Positions 1 through 10,700 of a stretch of DNA of 56,927 nucleotides are shown here, in pieces (the stretch's first letter is position 1; each line of letters begins with the position of its first letter). A program made the position numbers and the translations under genes. The stretch lies in contig JALMLS010000244.1 in the NCBI GenBank assembly GCA_038496445.1, positions 1 through 56,927 of the forward strand, in the 5' to 3' direction. The stretch is from Trichosphaerium sp. ATCC 40318. Lineage: Eukaryota > Discosea > Flabellinia > Trichosidae. Below the pieces are notes generated by a model. It made no database searches and was not told the origin of the DNA. It saw only the letters and a list, made by a program, of their open reading frames with translations.

Positions 1-1663
1 AAACGTGTCAGAAAAACAATACCTTTTTCATCAATGTTTTACTCATTTTGTCAGCTAGTGAGGTACGACCTTCAGCAACCAACATTGTAATAAATTTTTT
101 CTACACGCTCAATAATCTCGTCATAAAAATCAACCCAGTGATCGCCTATCCAGTGACCCATAACATTGACAACACGAATTTGGATTTCGTTTTTGTCCGC
201 TTTTAGATCATCTCTTTCAGGTACACAATATCGTTGTTCCAACTTATCCATAAGCAACTTTGGCGTAGCGAACGATCGGTATGTAAGTAAGAAAACCTTG
301 ACAAAATAGGGATTTGCTACAAATGTAATAAGAGAGGATTTTGTTAGTGAGAAAACGTACATCCTTTAGTTGCTGTCAAGTACTCAATGAGTCGATTTAG
401 GGACGCTGCAAGCAACTCTTCACCTTCCTATGTTATAATAAGCAACCTAAAGTGTAATTTATTGATATGAACTTACCATACGAATGTTGCCGTAAGGTTC
501 ATCCCAGAGAGGCATTTTTAAAGTCGGATGTTTAATTGCCAATTGATTTTCACGTTTGATATTCCATTCCTGGTCATGTGTCAAAATTACATGTGGATAG
601 TTAACGTACTTGTTCTACTAGTTTATCCATTGAAAATCCCTTAAGATCACATCGGAAACTTGCAGCCTGGTGCTCTACGCAGAGGTTAAGGAAATTCGTG
701 AATAACGAGTATTGAATGCAAAAGAATTTATCGAAAAATTTCGTACTTGTCCTATCTCTTCTACGCCTAAACATTTGAGACTCTTCATCAGTTTTACGTC
801 TGTCATGCTCCTTCATTTTGGCTTTTACTCCTAAATGTTTACGACTATTGCGCCTTAAGAGGCCTCCCATTGATCTACTCTTTCTTCTGGGCTCTTTTGC
901 ACTAGTTGGTACTGTCTGAATACGAAGACGTCTATCTTGAGCTTTCATCGACTCTTCCTTTAGGATATTTTCTGTTCGTTGTAAAAGCTTTTCTCTGTGC
1001 TTTTGAGAGGTTTCAGCGCGCTGCATTAAAACGAGAAACGTTCGAATTTCTTGTTGTATTGTTGCAACTGAAATTTTCTTTGATTTGCGTTTTTGGACGT
1101 TGGGTACAAGATCAACGTCCTTAGGCACTACGAGCTATACACAAGCATGTTAGAGCTTCGAATGAAATGATAATGCACTATTATGTGGACCTTTAATGAG
1201 CGTAAAAGATGCTGCAAGCGCTTGACGCTTTGTACGCCTTGGCCAGCGTCTTGATTTTGAACGAGTTGCCTCACTTGATCCTTAACCCACCGCGTTTTGG
1301 TTGTAATGTCCCATATTTGAAAGCAGAACGTGTTTTTCATGTCCCACAGTAGTGCATCATCGATGGTTGGGTTTACGGAAGGATATTCCTTTGGGTTAGG
1401 CACAACATGTAAAACCTTATTTTGTTAGTTTATTTCGTAAAAACCGCGTTATTCGCGCGTAAAGAACGTACTGCTTTGACTTTCATCAATGGACCAACAA
1501 AATATTTTATGTCTGCCCACCCATCATAATTGCTGAATTCTCGCGCTAGTGCGATAACTTTTTTGATAAAGCACAAAACCAAGGTTGTAGTTTCTTTACT
1601 TGTTGTACTAAGCGAAAGCAGTTCGTCACGCAGTACAGCGCTTGTGGGCGAAGCGTCAGCCAT
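1..1663 (-). CDS. Ras guanine-nucleotide exchange factor (5' part, runs off the window)
   Basis: The minus-strand gene starts at the ATG at 1663 and is cut by the window edge. It reads through about six exons. The first carries MADASPTSAV; the exon ending near 601 is very basic (RRKSRSMGGLLRRNSRKH) and follows a helical stretch. The last exon (72-330) has FVKVFLLTYRSFATPKLL, the signature of the RasGEF N-terminal (REM) domain, preceded by an acidic helix (EGEELLAASLNRLIEYL) in the usual place. The family exchanges GDP for GTP on Ras-type GTPases through a Cdc25 domain C-terminal to the REM domain; that catalytic part would lie beyond position 1 and is not visible. Introns start GTACGTTAAC (about 610) and GTAAGTTC (about 474). 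Seen: REM motif and splice frame. Inferred: that the full protein is an active GEF. Confidence 0.82.
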
Positions 1664-2122
1664 TTTTCAAGTTAACTAACGCTCAAACTGGTGTAATATT
1701 GTACTGTTATGAAACCATCAGCACACCAATCTTGCAAAATACTGAAATATTGGTTCAACGTGTTCTGTTTGTCTGTACCAACAGCTCAGTTTAGTTGTTA
1801 TTTTTGCTTAATTAGGGTTGGGGCTAAGGCAAGTTAAAAACCTCTGTTGACTTGGAGGCATTCCCGCTTATTTTTTTTTGTCTCATACATTCGTGGAACG
1901 TCACCACGCCTCTAAATATCAACTGTACATCTCCTCTGTTGTATTGTAAACAATCTACAAAGGTAATTAGACTCTACAACGCGTCCGTTTTCTCGATCGG
2001 CCGCTTGTAAAAAGTTTGCTCTTTTTCTTCATTTCTAGCATACACTACCACTCGTGACAACCTGTTATGTGATTTTCAGCTCATTATTTTCTAACGCCTC
2101 TTAGTTTTATGTACAAAACGCA

Positions 2123-2919
2123 ATGGAAGTTGACACCGTTCCTTATATGAGTGCGTACGGCTCACCAACACCAACTTTCGGTCAGATGGAATTTGCTTGG
2201 CCAAATAATGGTCGCAACAATGCGCAACCAACCTTCACACCTCCTCAATTCAATAATACTGGTTTCCACTCTGCTAGAGGCTCTTTTCCATCAAACGTGC
2301 CAACAACGATTCGCACAACGCCTTCAGCGTTCAACATACCCAACGAGCGTCGCGGTGTAAAAAGGAACCGCTCTGTAGATTATTCGTACGAACTGAAACT
2401 TTTATTTTTCTCTCTTTAAACTTTCACTCAACGATCCTTGAAAGAGAGAACTTTCTACTGGTTCCTGTCCTGAGTGTAGCGTATTTTTCGGTACTTACTA
2501 TCTCTGTTAGAGACGATTACAACCAGGTTAACAGGTGTATGAAGCGATTGCGTATACCTCAAAATTTAACGCTTCACGTCCGCACTCTGCATGGCAGATT
2601 ACTCAAAATCACAGTAAACAGCGATGACTGTGTTCAAAAGATAAAGGAAGAAATTTTAAAGCGTGAAGGTACGATCTCATTGCTTTTGTTTCGAATATTC
2701 TCCAACCGCCAAAAAAAAAGTTTAAAAATGAGAGTCTTTGTTCTTGGTATTTTTAATTTAAATGTATTTCTTGTTCTCACCTAGGACGTAGGTATTCCGT
2801 ACGAGCAACAACGTTTGGTGTATCGGGGAAAGCTTATGGCCGACTGCCGAACACTGCGAAATTATGGCCTTGAAGATAATGCGAAACTTCACATGGTCCT
2901 ACAACTTCGTGGTGGATGA
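2123..2919 (+). CDS. Ubiquitin-like protein with ~86-residue N-terminal extension, ending in LRGG
   Basis: Three exons. Exon 1 (2123 to about 2378) encodes a low-complexity Pro/Asn/Thr-rich extension ending in a basic RRGVKRNRS. Exon 2 ends at 2668; exon 3 starts at 2792, after an acceptor ending GACGTAG. Joined this way the reading gives KREGIPYEQQRL, matching ubiquitin KEGIPPDQQRL. The domain covers about 76 residues and stops exactly after LRGG, so the diglycine is exposed without processing. By alignment, ubiquitin K6 and K11 become Arg and K63 is lost, while a Lys remains at the K48 position (YRGKL). It is too diverged and too extended to be ubiquitin. It could be a conjugatable modifier or a fixed ubiquitin-like domain on a disordered tail. 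The function of the extension is unknown. Confidence 0.85.
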
Positions 2920-3258
2920 ACAGCACTTTTTATTCGTAAACCTCGGCTGGAGTCTACTCTTTGTACCATAGATGAGGCTTTACTTGCCTGTAAATAAAAG
3001 CAATTAAACCCACACACAGTTGGATAGTTAAACTCTCCTAGGAATTTTGGCGTTTAAGCGTCACCCACCGTTCATAACAACTTTGCAAAACTGTAACTAG
3101 TCTAATGCGCTTGTTTCATGCTCGGCAAGTGGTTTTGGAGCACTTCGATGTGCAAAACGTCACGTTTTTGGTAATTGTTCAACAACTTTCTGTTTTTAGG
3201 TGTTTGGTGGTTTAAACGGTTTTTGTTGCTAAAGCGCAAGAGAATATTCGTCTTTCTC

Positions 3259-3690
3259 TCAAGGGATTACCGTTGGTAGATGGCTTGTCTTTAAATCGCT
3301 AGAAAAGGCATGTATAAAATCAAACGTTGAAATTTCGCGACTACCAGCAATTGGCTCATACCAGCACGTTGCATCGGAGAGGCCATTAAAAAGATGGATG
3401 ACATTCAGAGATTGTAAGTAGCGAACCAAAGAAATATTGTACTTAGCAAATTTATAGGCGCTCGCAACAAATACAAAGCCTACGCGCGTTCTTCCCTCAC
3501 ACCAACGAATTAGCGCCAAATTTGTTTGACGTGCCCCTGTTCCTGAATAATGGCAACAACGTATCTGTAAGGCTGTACGTAGCGTTTAGAGGCCTTATTT
3601 AACTCTATAAGGATTCTACCGTCAAACTTCCCTCAAACGCGCCCAACAATATCAATACCCGATCAAAATCATCACATGTTAGGTGCGTAC
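3259..3690 (-). CDS. Unrecognised small protein, two or more exons
   Basis: An open frame of 86 codons (3519-3259) extends upstream in frame through GTGARQTNLALIRWCEGRT to about 3563. It can be spliced, by an intron starting GTAGAATCC, to an upstream exon containing DDFDRVLILLGAFEGSLT. The residue mix (buried aliphatic strands alternating with charged helices) looks like a folded alpha/beta domain rather than noise. I recognise no family. The 5' end is not resolved; it must lie close to the divergent VPS37 start at 3774, so the two genes would share a very short intergenic region. Confidence 0.35.
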
Positions 3691-3773
3691 CGCTATTAGG
3701 CTATTAGTAATATTGTTTAGATAGAAATTACACAATAATACCATCAAAAATCCCTAGCCTTCAAAATTGGACA

Positions 3774-4626
3774 ATGCACACCGACTTGGGCGCATTAATA
3801 CAGGTAACAGTTTTTTGTTTCAGTTAAATACGCTACGGGAACCTCCCTTACGTTTTACAGTTGGTAGCTCACCACCTAAACAACCCTCAACCTCAAGCCA
3901 TGCGTTCAAGCAGTCCAAGCCAACACCGTAACAGCACGCCTCAAGCACAGATGCCAGTTGCTAATACCACCGCCAACTGTCGAGAAATTAATGACTTAGA
4001 GTATGGCTATCAAACCAATGACAGACTTCTGACGGTTTGTATTAGCGTTGCTAGGATGCAACAACTCATGGACAACCCAGAAGAATTTAGTGTTTTCTTC
4101 TTTAATTTAGACGTTGTAAAGAACTGCGCAAAACTCAGAGAGGAAGTAGATGAGCGTAATAAGGCTCTCCAAGGTAAATTTAATGTCACAAACCTAGACT
4201 GCTCACGTTGCTACAGCCAAAAACAACGAAATACAGGGAGAGCTTCAGCAACTACGTGGAGTGGAACAAGAGAAGCAAAAGTCTCTTCAAGAGCTAAGCG
4301 CAGAGTATGATGCTCTACAGAACAAGAGAGATGAGTTGCAACAAGTATGTGTAACAGCTGTGGTGCTTACAACCTTTCTTTTGTTTAACTATAAATTGTA
4401 GAGAGTGGGAAAGCAAGCATTGTTATCTAGGCTTGCTGAGAAGATAGATGAGGCAGAAGAACAAGCAGATGAAGTTCAAAGCAAATATGAATACGGTGGT
4501 GATTACTTGGCCTATGTTCGTAGTTATATGCCTTTACGTACAAAATACCACCTGAGGTAAGCAGTGTAAACTTTTTTTTTCCTGTTCTAACAAGATTTAA
4601 GGACAATCAAGTCAAAGAATTTTTAA
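3774..4626 (+). CDS. VPS37: VPS37-like ESCRT-I subunit (Mod(r) domain)
   Basis: The ATG at 3774 opens a ten-codon exon (MHTDLGALIQ) spliced over a 57-nt intron to a Pro/Ser/Gln-rich N-terminal tail. A helical region follows (LEYGYQTNDRLLTVCISVARMQQLMDNP), then a long coiled coil rich in Glu/Gln (positions about 4216-4350). The C-terminal exon has LSRLAEKIDEAEEQADEVQ and ends PLRTKYHLR, the characteristic end of the Mod(r) domain. A final intron (GTAAGCAGTG) adds TIKSKNF and a TAA at 4624. VPS37 is the stalk subunit of ESCRT-I, which sorts ubiquitinated cargo into multivesicular bodies. Length (about 215 aa) and order match the family. There are four introns with good GTAAC, GTAAA, GTATG and GTAAG donors. 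Confidence 0.82.
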
Positions 4627-4770
4627 ATCAAACTACAGTCACCACCGCCTTTGGTGATATGTTCATTGTATAATAAAACATTGCATTATAGCTGATAGTT
4701 AATTCATGGCATGGAGAACTTGCAGAAAGAGCTCGGGAGGATAAAGAGGGGAATGAATTTATTTTTTGAT

Positions 4771-5780
4771 TTATTTTGTAGAATCGTGATACCGCACTAC
4801 AGGTTCTCCTAATTCGTTCCAATGACTTTCGTCTCCTTTAGGAAGTCCCTCAGAAAACATACAATGCACACTTAGTTGCCCGTTTTCGTGCCATTCTCTG
4901 TATTCGCCTTCTTTTTGACTATCTACAACCATACATTGAACCTTAATTTGACCATTTTCGTGCCACTCCTTATGTTCTCCTTGCTTCATTCCTTTAACAA
5001 CTGAGTATTGAATACTCATTTGTCCGTTTTCATGCCACTCTGTGCTCAAGCCTTCCTTGACACCATCAATCATAGTACATTCCATTTTGAGTTGTCCGCT
5101 TTCAAACCACATCTTGTTTTCATGTTTGCGAGGAGAAATCTCCTTGGAGCACATCTTGAGTTGCCCACTTCTATATCTTAACTCTACATCGCCTGACTGC
5201 TTACCATTGATTAATGTGTAGTGGTCCTTTAGGACTCCATTATCATACCATGTGCTCATCTCACCTTCAAGCTTGCCATTTACCATTGAACATTTGACTT
5301 CGAGTTGTCCATTCTTGTGCCATTGGAGTACCTCACCTTCTCTTGTATCATTATCCAAGGTACATACCATACTTAGTTGCCCGTTTTCGTGCCATTGTTT
5401 GCATATACCTTCACCCTTACCCTTTACTACATTGTATTGCATTGAAGGTTTGCCATTTAGGTGATACTTTATGTGAAGACCTTCTTTCACGCCATTAACA
5501 AAGGTGATTAGCATTTTAAGTGATCCATTTGTATGCCACAATAACCATGTGCCATGTTTTTCCATTTTGGAGTTGTAACATGTCATTGTAGCTGTAGTTT
5601 TACTCAATAAACTCCTTCAAAAAAATTAGCAAAAAACTGGTAAAATATTTCTCCTTTGTACCATTTTTGGAAAGCTTCAGGAGTGTGTGATGATATCAAC
5701 CGTTGTATGTCTTTCGGTAACATCTCTAAAACACTTTTATTTTGTATCATAGAATCGTTGGACGCATCGTTAAGTGCCAT
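4771..5780 (-). CDS. F-box-like protein with ~11 MORN-variant (WHENGQL) repeats
   Basis: The ATG at 5780 opens an exon whose product has VLEMLPKDIQRLISSHTPE, an F-box-like helix. A 47-nt intron (GTACAAAGG...TTTGAAG, about 5619-5665) joins it in frame to a 278-codon exon. This holds about eleven tandem repeats of roughly 24 residues of the type W-H/Y-x-N-G-Q-L...V-x-G-x-x-x-G-E; clean copies read EWHENGQLSV and QWHENGQLSM. This is the MORN-variant repeat annotated in bacteria as the YwqK-type antitoxin repeat and also common, with N-terminal F-boxes, in amoeba-infecting large DNA viruses (family knowledge). One repeat (RYRSGQLKM) has lost the aromatic/His pair. An F-box would recruit SCF ubiquitin ligase, with the repeats binding the target; this is inference. 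Stop TAA at 4771-4773. Confidence 0.75.
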
Positions 5781-6649
5781 AGTCCTAGTCGTATTAAGTT
5801 ACAGACTGACACAATTGTGTTACGCTTGAATAAACTAGGTACTAATACTCACTTGATTATTAAATTTATAGTGTTGTAACCGGTGTGAAAAAAGTAGAGT
5901 TATGTTTCAGCAGATTCTGACATTTTCACTGAAATTTCAAATCACGTGAATTTTTTCTAGAAGACCCAAACACCTTCATGAAAGTTGATCGAAACCATTT
6001 TTATCAACTTTATAAACTGACAAACTCTCCAAGGGATTTGTTAATGAATACTATGAACAAGATAGGTATGATGGACAATCAAGTTCGCAAAAGTGAAATG
6101 ACTTGAAAAAAAAAAAAAAGAAAAAAAAAAAGAAAGGGACAATTAAGTAATTTATTGATAACAACAGTTGTACAAAGATCTTTTAGATTACGAAAATTGA
6201 GAAAAGTTCACTTTGAAGATCCGAATCCAGACGAAGTTAAGGTTTTTGTAGTAAAGTAGAAGGGCTATTTGAGATTAATTGTCTTAGTTTAGGTTTTTTT
6301 GAGTATTGTAAGGAGAGTATTGTGAAGAAGTGCTATTGTAGAAGTGCTAGCTGTTGGAGTAATCATTGGTATAGAAATACCGTGGGCTATGCGCTACCGT
6401 TACTGGTATATTGTCGTATGAGCAAGTAGAAGATATTTCTCCTCTGCTTTTATTTATTATTTTTTACTAGGTAAGCCTCGGCAAAACGTACCTAAAGAAA
6501 ATGACAGGATGCAGCATTTGTAAAAGTTGCTCTGGAACAAAACAATACCTATGAACGTAGATAAGATTGCTCCTAGTGCCTCCATGACATGCAAAGGGTT
6601 CAAGGTTGTAACTTGCATACCTAGCGTCTAAGAAATAAAATGATGTACC
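5781..6649. other. Intergenic, no gene seen
   Basis: AT-rich, no supported coding exon. It contains an oligo(A) tract (6105-6134, interrupted by G) and near 6330-6360 two copies of GAAGTGCTA, the core of the 17-bp tandem repeat at 30211-30261. Confidence 0.6.
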
Positions 6650-7289
6650 TTAAGCTTGAACCTCGCGGGCGTGGTCTGGGTTAATTATAGAAACCAGAGC
6701 CGAACAATCATCTTGATGACTTTTGCACCGGCTATGAAGTACATCCCTTCGCTCCCGTGTTATGTGGTCAAAAGGTCTTAGCGTGCCTCTATGGTTTACA
6801 AGTTCGTTGCTAGCACCTTCCACACACGTTTGTTGTAGAACAACTCACGGAGCTGCATGGTTTTGTGGGGTTCGTTTGATTAACCTACAAGTAAATGACG
6901 TACAATTGATCATTATCAATAAGATTCGCGGTGATTTAGTTTACAAGCGGAAGAAGGTATGCAAACTTTACTCGACACACCTATAAAAAAAAGCCTAACA
7001 GCAATGGTAACTTACTTAACCCTTCTGGTAAGTGCTCATGCAAGCACATTACCGCTGTAAGACAGGCTTGACAGACTTGACAGACCTCTTGCACTAGGTA
7101 GTAATACCTATCCCAGAAGTCGTTGTCAAAGTTGACTTCTTTGTAATACTCCTCATCAAGGAGGTAGCCGTGTTTCTCATCAAATAAATGTCTTTCCCGG
7201 TACTTGATGTCTATATCATTGGACTTACAAAAGTCTTTGTTGAGGAGCATTTCGTGGTAGTGTAAAACCTAATGCTTGTGTAAGTATAA
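6650..7289 (-). pseudogene. Decayed tandem copy of the HEPN-like long-form gene
   Basis: Downstream of the intact-looking copy at 7290-8111 lies a second, broken copy. One frame gives FCKSNDIDIKY and AVMCLHEHLPEGL (7250-7000) and then hits a stop. A second frame gives LFYNKRVWKVLATNL before a stop near 6815. A third gives RERRDVLHSRCKSHQDDCSALVSIINP, ending at a TAA at 6650. The pieces align in order with the intact copies at 20.4 and 56 kb, but at least one frameshift is required near 6815, and the conserved LDICGW block is missing. The R-x4-H motif itself survives (RRDVLH). It could instead be extra exons of the upstream gene with complex splicing, but the frame changes favour decay. Confidence 0.6.
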
Positions 7290-8111
7290 AAAAAAAGGAA
7301 CGTACCGCGTTTCGGTGTACTAATAATCTGGACCAATTCTAAACAATCGGCTTCCAACTTGCTCAAATCGACTTTACCACCATGGCAAAGCTCGCCACGT
7401 TTTATTACTACTCTTCGCCATAATATATTGGCTCTAAGAGCGTCTCTCCGCTTGGCCTTGAGAAACGAATGCATTAACCCCCATAAACCATTGTCGTGGA
7501 ACAATAAGGAGTTCCAGCCACAAATGTCCAAACACCGAAGGAGTGGCAACCCTTCGGGTATGTCGCTTTCTAAAATTGCGAAAACAGCCATTACTGACTC
7601 GCACACCACCTCTAGCGCATGTGCAAAACATCTCCACGTAGTGCGATCCCGTGCAATATAACGGGCGACAGTTAAAAATCGCACTTTGTCTTGTAACTAA
7701 AAATAGAATTAGATAAACCACAGATACAATAACAAAGTAAACCTTGCGTACTCCGAGTCAGTGAGTGCCTTGGAACCTGTGCATCACAGAAAATGTAAAA
7801 ATCATTAGCTTGAGAAAGAACTGGCAAAAAAACTAAGCGTACATTGTAAAGCCAATAGTTTTGCTCGTGGACCATCTCTAGTTTTGTGAAATCTACCGCT
7901 GTAAGTACGTTCCACGCCAGAGAAAAAAGCGAAAAAACCAAAAAACTGATGAGAGAAAAAGAAAACAACAAAAAAACGTGCAATAAACACGTGTTACGGT
8001 TCTATTAATTCCGAATTCTTGCTTTTTTCCACAAAACACTATCTCGAGAAATAAAACGTGCAATGTACGTACCTGTTTCAGCTGCTTGCCTAAAGATGTT
8101 AATCTATCCAT
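7290..8111 (-). CDS. HEPN-like family protein, long form (copy A)
   Basis: The ATG at 8111 opens a short exon (MDRLTSLGKQLKQ) ending at a GTACGTAC donor. Later exons carry YNVRLVFLPVLSQAND (about 7830), and a large exon (7684-7310) carries IPEGLPLLRCLDICGW, then KRGELCHGGK and ADCLELVQII. The C-terminal pattern, K-R-G-[DE]-x-x-H followed by a D/E-C-x-x-L-x-x-I-[IM] helix, is shared with the copies at 20.4 and 56 kb and resembles the R-x4-6-H active site of HEPN domains, which in many families cut RNA or serve as regulatory four-helix bundles. The assignment rests on the motif and helical pattern only. The 3' end is uncertain because the next exon belongs to the decayed tandem copy. Confidence 0.6.
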
Positions 8112-9145
8112 CCCTCATAGGTCTGGTATTCTAACGATGTTTCTTTAACTCCTATGAAAGATTAGAAATTACGATTGCAAAGGAATGAATAAAAAGCTTC
8201 ATTAAATTATTTACACGTGTTACGCGTAAATTACGTGCCTCAAAACCCTAGTATTGAGATGCTTCGGGTGTTTCTCAAGTTGTGCGTTGCCGAATAGTCA
8301 ATGTGTTTTAGTTCCTACAGAATTTGTAAGTAAGTAAACAACAAAAGAACTGAAGCTCAAACAAGCCTAGAAAATTTTGCTTTATACTAATGGCGGTTCA
8401 TGTACTATAGCCATCAGCTTTGGACTTTGATTTGCAGGAAGAGCTACTAAGCGGTGGTGGACTGATGAGATTTGAAATATTTGCCTTACTTCACGTGGTA
8501 TTTGTGATCCAAAAACCACGTGAAGCATGTATGGTTGCAAAAAAAAACTCATCAGCAAAGTGTATGAATTCTAATTCCAGTGTGAAGTTTAAAGGAACAC
8601 GATAGTACGTAGTGAGGTTTGTGTCCTTCACAAGAAGTTTAATAATCTACTAGACCTTATCAAAACAATTATGAAACTTACTGAGTTGCTCCTTCGACAA
8701 CAAATGAACCAAGCTTTAATCGTCCCTGCGCTCTACTTGGATTCCGTAAATTCTTAAGAGAAGCATTGATGTTGTACGATACTAACTTTGTTTCCGTTCA
8801 CTATCGTTTGTTTAACATTGAACTGATCAAAGATGTCATATTAAGCTTCTTTGAAGCTGTTGACATGTGCGTTTACAAAAACAACATTCAAGCACTGGCG
8901 CTGTCTAAATTGAGTCTTTCCAAGACAATGCAAGAAACACAGTTTGGAAGAGAACAGGTGATGTAGCCACTAAACAACATACCCCAATAAAAAGCAAACC
9001 TTTAAGTTGAAATTACGCACGTGATGCGCCGAAGAGCGATAAATAGAAATCCTTCAAAATGTACGTACGGCAATTACTACAACCAGTGGCATAAGTCGTT
9101 GCTAAGACTTAATTCTTAGGCCTTCCTTAAGAGTACTACGTTGCG
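8112..9145. other. Mostly non-coding stretch with two weak plus-strand ORFs
   Basis: Open frames at 8420-8605 and 8766-8966 are short and match nothing I know. The second (LIKDVILSFFEAVDMCVYK...) could be an exon: a splice-compatible upstream stretch near 8671-8750 reads MKLTELLLRQQMNQALIVPA. A perfect inverted repeat lies at 8489-8525 (separate entry). No confident gene. Confidence 0.4.
8489..8525. repeat. Palindromic element, 11-bp perfect arms (CTTCACGTGGT)
   Basis: CTTCACGTGGT at 8489-8499 and its exact complement ACCACGTGAAG at 8515-8525 flank a 15-nt loop. A related, more mismatched copy stands at 31918-31954, and both copies are followed by GCATGTATG. The arms contain the E-box-like CACGTG core. 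Confidence 0.65.
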
Positions 9146-10382
9146 ATGTCAGCACTACCACTACATATGGATTTTAACAGTGGGCTTGGCTCCTCTGATA
9201 ATCCTGTATGGCGTCGCACATGGAATTATCTACGTCGTGTATTATATTACCCCCAAATGGATCTAGAGTACACGCTATGGCAAATGATCTACCTTTGCAT
9301 CTCCCCTAAACAAGTGTACGCTTTTTCATCTAAACGGCCTTATTTAATGGTTTTTAGGTACAAAACTACAAAATACCATAAACGTAAGCGCTTTTAGAAG
9401 GTTTTTGCGTACTCATGCTGGTAGAAACAAAAAATCAATGGGCCAGAGACGACCCAGGCTTTATATGTGTACAAGTGTATTTTTTAATCGTTTCTACGAT
9501 AGCTTGGTGTATAATGATGCGTGCGTTTGCTTGACGTTGCCCAGAGTGGTTCTAAACTACGTAGGCGTTTCATTTATGCGCGGATTGTTCATAACGCTCA
9601 GTGTTGTGTTCGGTGATTATTTACTCTTCGGCGCTATTATTGCCACCATTGGATGGTACGTGAGAGTACTGAAATGTAACTGTCAAGCTTGTCATTTTCT
9701 TTTTGTTGTTTTTACCGACATAAAGAAAGTCGTGGCGAACAAGGATCTAGCTCTTACAAAAATCCAAATTTTTAATGTCATGAGAGTTGTTAAATTATTG
9801 TAGGTTTATAGCAAACAAATACATGCGTGTCTCAGGTTTACACTCAGTGGAGCAGGTACGAAAATTAACTTCATTTTCAGTTTATGAAATTCCACAACAG
9901 TTTCACTGCCTTGTTTTTTATGAACTGTCATCAAGTTAATTTATACGAATCATGTACCTACACTACTCTTGCTTATATATACGTAGGATGTGGAATGGCT
10001 CTATGCTTTTGATGTTCACTGTAATGCATTCTTTCCACTTTTTCTAATATGTCACGTGGTTCAATTTTTTCTCATTTACTTTTTGCTTGGCAATGGCATA
10101 TTTGTTACCTTCTTATCGGATACACTATACCTTGCAGCGTTTAGTTGTTATTTTTACATTACATTCAGTGGATACACAGGTACGCGATTCGCGTTTTGGC
10201 AACAAATTTATAGATGTTTTTTATTATGGTTTACTTGTCATTAACCCGTAATAGTATTGCCCTTCTTACACAAGACTGAATGGTTCTTATATCCTATTGG
10301 ATTTATGTTCTTATTCTACATCACAGCGATGATATTTGGGCTAAACTTTACTGTGATTTCAATGAACTTGTATTTTGCTTAG
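9146..10382 (+). CDS. UNC50: UNC50/GMH1 family Golgi membrane protein
   Basis: About seven exons. Exon 1 encodes YLRRVLYYPQMDLEYTLWQM and YLCISPKQV, the near-invariant N-terminal block of UNC50. After a GTACGC donor come YKTTKYHK and, after another intron, TKNQWARDDPGF, also family hallmarks. Membrane segments follow (LIVSTIAWCIMM; FGAIIATIGWFIANKYM). Then EWLYAFDVHCNAFFPL and a C-terminal exon with LPFLHKTEWFLYPIGF end at TAG 10380-10382. UNC50 is a five-span inner nuclear/Golgi membrane protein needed for Arf-GEF recruitment to the Golgi and for assembly of some receptors. Length (about 255 aa) and topology match. The order of blocks is complete, so the gene looks intact. It lies 318 bp upstream of the sorting nexin, same strand. 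Confidence 0.92.
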
Positions 10383-10700
10383 ATTTGATTTATGTTTTAT
10401 AAAAAAACCTCAACAACGCTCTTGACATGCCTGTAAAAATTCCATACAGAGTGTTGTGTCTTGCTTGTAAATAATACTATTGCATGCCTGTGCTTTATCG
10501 TTTTGTTTGATGTACATTCAATGACTAAAGTGTAAAACATAAACGCCTGACTATTACTGTACAAACTGTTTCCCAACCGCTCTCTGACAGTTGCTGCTGT
10601 AATTTCTTGTTGGTTACTTCTTTACAGACGATATTTGACTTTTGGTTTAAAAATACGCGTAAACTTCAAACCCAAAAAACGTTGGTGTGTCAAACGCAAA
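10383..10700. other. Intergenic between UNC50 and the CBM20-PX-BAR gene
   Basis: AT-rich spacer with no open frame of note; it must hold the UNC50 3' end and the promoter of the next gene. No clear TATA or terminator element is recognisable. Confidence 0.5.

Noticed and set aside
5252-5464. Plus-strand Ser/Cys/Pro-rich ORF
   Set aside because: Shadow of the MORN-variant repeats on the minus strand.
4771-5780. A large DNA virus insertion around the F-box/repeat gene
   Set aside because: The gene has an intron and its neighbours (VPS37, HEPN-like genes) are spliced eukaryotic genes; no capsid, polymerase or other viral hallmark is present in the window.
7359-7661. 100-codon plus-strand ORF
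   Set aside because: It is the antisense shadow of the HEPN-like exon (LDICGW/KRGELCH) on the minus strand.
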